Shown here in pieces: positions 57,001-64,000 of a DNA stretch of 64,000 nucleotides. The stretch comes from Pohlia nutans (lineage: Eukaryota > Streptophyta > Bryopsida > Bryales > Mniaceae), in NCBI GenBank assembly GCA_022496805.1, contig CM040089.1, positions 250,501-314,500 of the forward strand, in the 5' to 3' direction. Made by a program: the position numbers and the translations under genes. A model generated the notes under the pieces. It was not told where the DNA came from. It saw only the letters and a list, made by a program, of their open reading frames with translations, and made no database searches. Every line of letters begins with the position of its first letter. The stretch's first letter is position 1.

Positions 57001-57640
57001 CAGTTCTGCATCACATCCTTAATTACTGAGTGCTGGTAGTCAATCTATGCAGAGAGAACCATTGGTTGGCCGATCACACCCATTAATCCAGTTTTGTTCT
57101 GGGAGTAGGTGAATCCCAGGTCATTGAAGTGGTTTCAGTGGCGGTAGAGCACTAGAGCAGCATCTCCGTGGGATGGTGGTGTGGTGTGGTGTGACAGCAG
57201 GCCAACGATGGGGATGTAATTTTGCTTCTCATTTCGTATACAGCCTCTAATTCTAAACTACCTTCGTTGGAGGTAGCGGGGTCATTCAATGATCTCCGCC
57301 GCCCTTGAGCACGTTGCCAAGAAGTGCCGGGTGTACACACTACTGCTGCAGCACGAGTGCCAAACCAACAAAGCGGGCTCCACGAGTGACCTACTTGCTC
57401 GTGACTGGTGAATTTGGCGTTCAGTCCGAGGTGTGAACTTGGGGACTAAACACCACATGCGGCGTCCGTCCGTCGCAAGGAATGGAGATACCATAGACGC
57501 ATCTAATTCTGGGTTTGCCGAGTCCTAGGTGAGACCCTAAACCCTCCTGCCTTTGTGCGATTAGTGGAGAAATCACGCAGACGGTGTTCCGTTGATAGCA
57601 AGTTCTTCACATGGAATAGTTGCAAATATAATTTTGTGGC
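54082..57640. other. intergenic; GC rises toward the rhamnosidase gene
   Basis: 54.1-56.1 kb is non-coding. A phrase of the type ACTAGGAGTCAGGCCC at 54234 also occurs at 50847. A (CCTG)n microsatellite lies near 56535-56560, flanked by GC-rich DNA. Open frames at 56.2-56.7 kb on the minus strand are low-complexity and rejected. Confidence 0.5.
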
Positions 57641-57764
57641 GGCCGGATGTGTGAAGCAGCCCGCTGATTAGACTCCGTTGTGTTGGCTCCCTGCCTCACA
57701 GGGAAGCACAGGGAGCTGTTTATTTATATATGGTTGTTTGAAGATTGTTCTGCAACGCTGGACG

Positions 57765-60370
57765 ATGGCACGGTTCAGCGAAGACATGGATTGGGATAGT
57801 GCACAATGGATCGGCGCGGCCACGTCCGGCTTCGTCGCGGAAGGCTTCGTAGTGGTGGAGAAACCGGACGCGGAACGCTATCAAAGCATGAGGTTGCGCC
57901 GAGAATTAAAAGTGAAGCCCCAGCTTCGACGTGCGACGCTTTGTGTGTGCGGCTTGGGTCAATACGAGCTCACAATTGATGGCAGAAAAGTGGGCGAGGA
58001 TTTGTTCACTCCCGGCTGGACAAATTACAAGAAGACATGTCTGTACGACACCTATGATGTGACGAAGCAGCTCCAACGCAGCGGTCGTCACGCCTTAGGT
58101 TTGCTGCTCGGCATTGGGATGTATCGCGTTGAGGACACCGCCCGATTCACAAAATTCACCGGTAGTTTTGGCCCGCTGAAAGCTATTGCGCATCTACGGC
58201 TAGAGTATTCGGTAGGGCCAACGGAAATTGTGGCCACGGATGGGAATTGGCGGATCAGTCCGGGGCCAATCACGTTCTCGCATATCTTTGGTGGCGAAGA
58301 CTACGACGCGCGGCTGGAAGCGAACGGCTGGGACTCGCCAGGATTTGACGAGGCCAACTGGGACGCCGCCGCCGTCTTGGACGGCCCTGGGGGAAAGCTT
58401 CGAGGGGAGAGTGTTGCTGCACCTCCCATTCGCGCCATCGAGACGATGAAAGTGGCCAATGTGAAGGAGCTGAAACCGGGGGTCTCCATCTATGACTTGG
58501 GTCAGAATGCTGCCATGATGCCGCGCATCACAGTGCACGGCGCTACCGGCGCCATGGTGCGAATCATTCCCGCCGAATTACTTCACGATGATGGCACGGT
58601 GGATCGCATTTCCTGTGGCGGAGGCATGGCGTACTGGCAATACACCTTGGCCGGAACCCCAACAGGCGAGACTTACTTCCCCAAGTTCTGGTACCACGCC
58701 TCTCGCTACTTGCAGGTGGAGTGCATTGCCTCCGCGCCAGATCAATCGGTCCCCACTGTTAATTCGCTCGAGAGCGTGATTGTTCACTCCATTTCCGAGC
58801 CAATTGGGGACTTCTCCTGTTCCAACGATTTATTCAACCAAATCTACACATTGATTCATTGGGCACAACGTAGCAATATGGTGAGTTACATGACGGATTG
58901 CCCCCATCGTGAGCGGCTCGGCTGGCTTGAGCAGACACATCTCAACGGGCCCGCGCTGCGGTACAATTTTCGTCTGGACAAACTCTTCACGAAAACGATG
59001 AACGATATGGCCGATACCCAATGGTCGGACGGGATGCTGACCACCACTGCGCCGGAATTTATGATCTTCAGTGGCTGGTACAGCGAGTACCGCAACTCGC
59101 CCGAATGGAGCAGCGCGTTCCTGCTCATCGCCTGGCAGCAATATGAATTCTCGGGCGATTTTGAGTTGTTGCGCATCTACTACGACAATATGGTGCGGTA
59201 TGTGGCATATCTCAGCAGTCGTGCGGAAGACGATATCGTCAGCTTTGGATTGAGCGATTGGTACGACATTGGGCCTGGCGAACCGGGCCCATCCAAGTTG
59301 ACCCCGAAAGGAGTGACGGGCACTGCCTTTTACTATCAGGACTCGCTCATCCTGGCGCAGGTGGCAAAGCTGCTCGATCGAAGCGAGGACGCGGCGAAAT
59401 TCCAGCAGCAGGCGGAGCGCATTCGCGGCTCCTTCAACCGCATATTCTTCAACGCCGACACCAACAAGTATGCTACCGGCTCACAGTGTGCCAACGCCAT
59501 GGTACCGTGTTACTTTGTGGTTTTTGAAATTATTATGCATTGGTACTTTGTGTCTAGCTTTACCAACAGTGCAGGAGCAAGGTGTTGGCGCCTCTGTGTA
59601 TGCAGGAAGTCTTCATCGAGTTCCATATGTCGAGTTAAACCACTGTAAGTCTTTAAATTCATGACTGACTGACTGACATCTTCCTGTTGTCCTGGCTCGT
59701 GCTCTGCCCTGTCATTTCAAAGGCGCTGGTCATGGGCCTGGTGGACCCTGCCCATCGCGCAGCTGTGCTGGAGAACATCGTGGCAGATATCGAGACAAAA
59801 GGTCTGACTGCGGGAGATGTGGGGTTTCGTTATCTGTTGCGCGCGTTGGCGGATGGAAATCGCTCCGATGTGATCTACCAGATGAATAACCAGTCCACCA
59901 AGCCCGGCTATGGCATGATGCTGGCGAAAGGCGCCACGGCTCTGACGGAAGCGTGGGATGCCAACCCCCGCTCCTCGCAGAATCATTTTATGCTTGGGCA
60001 GATCACGGAGTGGTTCTTCCATGATCTGGCCGGCATCCAAAGCGATCCCGACGGTCCCGGATTCCGAAAGGTTATCCTGAAACCCACCATCGTGGAGGGC
60101 CTGACATGGGTGAAGGCCAGCTATATTTCGGTGCACGGCAAAATTGTCAGCGAATGGAGACATACAGAGGATGAGACCACTGTCACGACGGCCATTCCTG
60201 CCAACACCACAGCCACAGTGTTTCTTCCCACCTCGGCTCTCAACTCCGCCGTGCGGCCTGCGTCGGCTACTTGTAGCGGAGTCAAGTTTGTCAAGGTCGA
60301 AGATGGCTTCACGATTTTCGAAATCACCGCTGCTGGGACTTACACTTTCACCATGGAACCACACCCATGA
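57765..60370 (+). CDS. GH78 alpha-L-rhamnosidase (bacterial type)
   Basis: Exons 57765-59501 and 59723-60370 are joined in phase 0 by a 221-bp intron (ATG before GTACCG; TTTCAAAG before GCG), giving 794 residues. GH78 enzymes release terminal alpha-L-rhamnose from glycosides and pectic chains. Order: N-terminal carbohydrate-binding-like beta domain (DGRKVGEDLFTPGWTNYKK; NWRISPGPITFSHIFGGEDY), a second beta domain (VSIYDLGQNAAM), the (alpha/alpha)6 catalytic barrel with TDCPHRERLGWLEQ (Asp and Glu of the active site), WSDGMLTTTAPEF and GLSDWYDIGPGEPG, then GATALTEAWD carrying the second catalytic Glu, and a C-terminal beta domain. No signal peptide is seen at the ATG, so it may be cytosolic or the start may lie elsewhere. 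It is intact. Coding GC is well above the flanks and the domain set is that of bacteria and fungi, so transfer is possible. Confidence 0.9.
59502..59722 (+). other. intron of the rhamnosidase gene
   Basis: The exon frame closes at both borders and reads ANAM then ALVMGLVDPAHRAA, which continues the GH78 barrel. Without splicing the barrel would be truncated after about 620 residues. Confidence 0.8.
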
Positions 60371-61544
60371 GCCAGCCATTGTGACGCAGGAAAGAGAAGA
60401 ACGCCATACATGCCGGCTTCTTCATCTACAATGTATATACTGGACTAGAGTTCGGTCAATATATAAGGCGCAGTGATCGATTGAAAGGAAATTAGATTTC
60501 AAGGGTCTCATAATTCCCACTACGTTCGGCTTAGCAGTTTTGAGAGTGCTGTTGATGCAGTAATATCTGACTCTTATGCAGAGCTTGTGAATATCAACAA
60601 TCTCCAGGCTCGTAAATGTTTTGATTCATCTGAAGAGAAACAGAGATTGTCTATCTGGCCTTAGAAGGCGTGTTGGTAGCAGATTCTGCTGGCCTTTGGT
60701 TGAGGGAGGCGAAAGCGCGATGGAAATCACTTTCTTTGTTAAAATGATGGTGTCGTGCATCATGAGGTAGAAGAGGAAATCAACTATCCGGCAGTGATTT
60801 TTTATTGCTAATTTTAGCCAAATTACTATATAAAATTTGGGCTGGCTAATTGATACAAAGGATTTTTGAAAAAATAAAAGAGTAATAGCCAGATTTCCAC
60901 ATGGAGTCAAGATGTGTCGCCTTTGTAAACCTAGGTATCACCCATGTGCCTAGGTATCACATGTGTATTACCTTGACATTACCTATATATTAACATGAAA
61001 AGAGCATCCAAGGAGCTTGGATTGTTCTTCAAGCTGTGGAAAAGTAGCAAAAATGCTAAATTGTCTCCTGCCAAAAATTACCATTGACATCCAAGTTCAA
61101 CCCCCTAAACGTACTGATCCTTTGAACACTAGTAGATGCTAGCCTCAAAGATAGATATTAGCATGGCTTAGATGTACATGAGGTGTACATGAGAGGACCA
61201 TTGCAAGCATAAAATCTACCCAACAAATTTGACATACTTGCAGTTGGAGGCCTTTCCAATATTCTCAACAACTCCTCATCACAAGAGAACTATTGTAATT
61301 GGTAGAGAATTTAATAGTCTTATAAAGGTGACTTGGATGAAAGTCATCCGAAACTGTATGAGAAAGTTGCAAGGCTTTGAATCTATTCGTGATCCATTTT
61401 CTGGAACTGGGACATTTCGGGGATAACCCTTTAGTGCCCAGGTAACCACTAAGTGGTCACTAGATCACTAGAAAATGAAATGCAGGAAAATTTGAAAACC
61501 ATCTCAGTCTGATGTCTGAAATTCAGATGTGTAACTTTTGATTT
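60371..61544. other. intergenic, 3' side of the rhamnosidase gene
   Basis: It holds the probable 3' UTR and AT-rich DNA. Pieces of TTAA-type ends (CCCCCTAAACGTACTG near 61100) are visible. No gene is seen. Confidence 0.5.
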
Positions 61545-62530
61545 TGCAGATGACACAAAAAGAAAATTTGAAATCTGACTTTCTTAGCTATTCAAATACC
61601 TATGTACAAAACACCAAAATATTGCAAATACTACAAAATACAACAAATACTTACAAATACAACACATGTACTATGTGGTATTTCTTGTGTTTGCAAGTTT
61701 GTTATTTTGTATTTTTTTTTTGGATTGTGTTCTCTTATTCATGTTCCATTACGGTTGGATAACCTATTACCACCACCAACCCCATAATCGGCTGTCTTAT
61801 GTGGCCTAAAACCGCTAGCCGTCCATCCCATTTCCGTAATTTTTAGGAAGTTAGTTTCTTATTGGAGAAGGGAAGGAGCAGATTTTGGTGAGTCAAGCTG
61901 CCAGTATGGGTTGACGTTGTGAACATATCTCCAGCTGGTCAAGTTATGTAAATGGCAATATTTGATACATAAACGTCGTGAACATATCTCCAACTGGTCA
62001 TAGTGGTTTTAGGTTGCAGCCAACTCGACTTATGGTTATCAGTAGAGTAGTTTTTAATTTTCGATCATAGCTCTCGGTTTTTAGTCTCTTGTGCTCACAG
62101 TGATGGGTACTTTCACAAGTGGTCATTAGCACAACTTAGTGTGGAAGTAGGGAGTTTTGTATGTTGAGGAATGGGTCATGGCTTACTTTCCACTTTGAAA
62201 ATTTGTAGCAACTTCAATATGAAGAAATTAATGGTTGCGACAATTGCAATATCCATGAAATCCTATTTTGAATCCGCAAATAAATTCTCACCACGTATAG
62301 AAGCGCTATAAATAGGTCAACAAGCTTAAGTTGGTGGTTATAGGTCATCCAACCTTAGTGTATGTAGTCTGAGCTTCATCAATGTACCAACTCCTTTCTT
62401 ATTTTAACGTATAAATTTTGTCCTAAACCGTACATAGATAAGTCACTCTCACTTATAAAATCCACAATAATTATGTATGAGTCTGTTCTTGGCATGAAAG
62501 ATTGCAATGAAGAGGTGTTGACACAGGCTA
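61545..62530. repeat. inverted copy of the 34.62-35.08 kb repeat, with a ~610-bp insert
   Basis: 61545-61755 and 62370-62530 match the left copy in inverted order. The DNA between (about 61756-62369) is absent there. No clear ends of the insert could be defined. Confidence 0.65.
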
Positions 62531-63531
62531 TTGTTGAACATCTTATTGAGGTAATTGATGCAACGTAGTATTGCTAGAAGCCAAAGACGTACGGGTGCTA
62601 AATAATGGTGTGTGGGAGGAGGGGTTAGGCATGGGCTGATCTCTAGAGTGTCCTTGTGATGAGTTATCCCATATGGTTTGTCCATGGTGACCTCCTAGTG
62701 TACACTACTTAAGGTGGAAGGCCTTTGAGTAAAGATCATCTCTTTCTACGCATTCCTTGTGTTTGTGTGTGTGCCTTGTGCAATCTTCTCTACCTTCAAA
62801 AGGTTATGGGCCCACTCATGTGTGTTTCATGAGTATTAGATTGCATTTGTGCAAGTATTTTGAGGTCGGTGCGCAACGGGCGGTTTTGGAGCATTGTTGG
62901 AGGTTTTGGAGCTTGTTGAAGCGTTGGTGTTTCTTGGAGGTGTGCATGGGCTGAAGTTACATGTTGGAGCACTCTCTTTGGTCAATTTCTTCCCTTGATC
63001 TCCTTCTTTTCTTTCTTCTATCTCTTCGTTGCGAGTGGAACTTCGTTTGGTTCAATTGTGAGCATTTGAGTAAATGCAAGTGATTTGTGAGGTGTGAAGG
63101 CTCTCGTGGAGGGTCTACCATCTGATCCTAGTGATTAGGCACTTGCTTTGAGGTGTTGCATGTGTTTCATGCTCTTGGGGTGCTCAAATTTTCATTTGGA
63201 GCTAGTTTGTGCACAAAGGTGCGGTTTTGAGCAATTTCAATGCGATTGGGGTTTTGAGGGACTTGTGTGAGTTCATGTGCATTGAGTGAGTGCTCTTGAA
63301 GGACACAAAGGTGTCATTGACGTGCATTGAGTGTTTGGGGACACTAAGGCGTCGTATTGAAGCATTTGGAGTTGTTTTGAGCTCCATTGAGTGATTTGAG
63401 GGGTTTTGGTGAGCCTCTTTGCATTTTTGGGTGAGGGTTCTCACATTTGAGTGTTGGGAGGCGTGTGTGGAGCACAAAAGTGCTGATCTAGTGTTTGGGG
63501 TTGTTTTAAACCCATTGGGTGCACAAAGGTG
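62531..63531 (+). mobile_element. probable 5' LTR of a Ty1/copia element
   Basis: This GT-rich DNA has many short internal repeats (CATTTGAG, GTGTTTGGGG, CATTGAGTG). It ends GGTGCA directly before ATATCAAAGC, which resembles the initiator-Met tRNA primer-binding site of copia elements. The left border is not defined. Confidence 0.45.
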
Positions 63532-63545
63532 CAATATCAAAGCAA
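63532..63545 (+). promoter_or_regulatory. primer-binding-site-like sequence
   Basis: AATATCAAAGCA resembles the common plant copia site TATCAGAGC, about 85 bp before gag. Confidence 0.4.
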
Positions 63546-63626
63546 AAAAAAAAAATCACAAAAACAAAGTTGTGTGTTTGAGTTTGAGGTTTCATTTGTG
63601 TGGGGAGGCATACGTAAGTGAGGATC

Positions 63627-64000
63627 ATGGCATCTTTTGAGGGTGAGGGTCCCAAGGTCGTGGACAAGTTCGATGGGGTGAATTTCCACTTGTGGAAGTT
63701 CAAAATGGAGATGGTGATGGCCGAGAAGGAGTTGTGGGAGATTGTCGAGGGTAGTGAGGAACCTCCTTTCTCTTCTACGGATCCTAGGATCATGCAAGCG
63801 TACACGAGGAGGGAGAAGAAGGCATTTGCCATTTTGGCACTCAACCTCGCGGATTCGCAACTTGCGCACATTCGTTCGTGCAAGACACCCGCGGAAGCAT
63901 GGTCCAAGCTTTGCAACATTCACGAAGCGAAAACATTGGCCAACATTTTGTTTTTGAGGCGCAAGTTCTTCACCATCAAGATGGGCGAAGAAGATGACAT
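63627..64000 (+). CDS. Ty1/copia gag, N-terminal part, cut by the window edge
   Basis: ATG at 63627; open to the end (124 codons). The product begins MASFEGEGPKVVDKFDGVNF, then HLWKFKMEMVMAEKELWEIV, then KKAFAILALNLADSQLAHI, PAEAWSKLCNI and LFLRRKFFTIKM. This is the UBN2/gag-polypeptide pattern of plant copia elements: F-G-x-N-F/Y-x-x-W near the start and A-W-x-x-L later. The zinc knuckle and pol would lie beyond the window. No stop or frameshift is present in this part, and the higher GC of the frame suggests a fairly young copy. Confidence 0.88.
   Translation, partial: MASFEGEGPKVVDKFDGVNFHLWKFKMEMVMAEKELWEIVEGSEEPPFSSTDPRIMQAYTRREKKAFAILALNLADSQLAHIRSCKTPAEAWSKLCNIHEAKTLANILFLRRKFFTIKMGEEDD

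Noticed and set aside
57765..60370. Bacterial contamination as the source of the rhamnosidase
   Set aside because: The ORF is interrupted by a clean phase-0 GT-AG intron and lies in continuous plant-like DNA with copia and MITE neighbours.

Overview
The window looks like nuclear DNA of a land plant, most likely a non-seed plant such as a bryophyte or lycophyte. The evidence is spliced genes with GT-AG introns, a plant-type mitochondrial chaperone gene (CBP3/UQCC1), telo-box-like 'CTAGGGTTT' sequences in 5' leaders, Ty3/gypsy and Ty1/copia retroelements, MITEs and a tRNA-derived SINE. The lineage is inference. Only two ordinary host genes are clear: a seven-exon UQCC1/CBP3 homologue (29.8-32.5 kb, +) and a two-exon GH78 alpha-L-rhamnosidase of bacterial type (57.8-60.4 kb, +).

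The left 27 kb is a stack of nested insertions. A degenerate Ty3/gypsy pol (2.28-3.74 kb) is interrupted and resumes in exactly the same codon at 24.65 kb. The first insertion was a solo LTR (TG...CA, 5-bp target duplication ACCTT). Inside that LTR sits a second element of about 20.5 kb (3850-24348) with imperfect terminal inverted repeats of about 1 kb. This giant element carries two divergently arranged gene regions. On the minus strand is a DUF7869-like, transposase-like gene (about 10.35 to 5.37 kb). On the plus strand is a long gene of unknown function (15.9 to about 22.4 kb) whose middle has a ParB/sulfiredoxin-like signature (INGQHS). That gene was later hit by a Mutator-type MITE (9-bp duplication) and by a second solo LTR of the same family (5-bp duplication); removing both restores its reading frame. 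Two frameshift or stop lesions remain downstream.

The most unusual signal is a 22-bp palindrome, found 12 times between 8.7 and 21.5 kb and noticed nowhere else in the window. It lies in exons (in three different reading frames), in an intron, in a leader and in non-coding DNA, so the DNA rather than the peptide is conserved. One copy carries compensating changes in both arms. A giant transposon with a ParB-like protein and dispersed parS-like palindromes may be an undescribed element system; the functional link is a hypothesis.

The rest (27-29 kb, 32.5-57 kb, 60.4-62.6 kb) is AT-rich intergenic DNA. It holds TTAA-flanked non-autonomous elements (some nested, with filled/empty site pairs), two CACTA-type elements (one holding a nested TIR element that itself contains a tandem array and a SINE), TA microsatellites, a 43-bp-arm hairpin and diverged dispersed repeats. 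A Ty1/copia element begins at the right edge, with gag running off the end.
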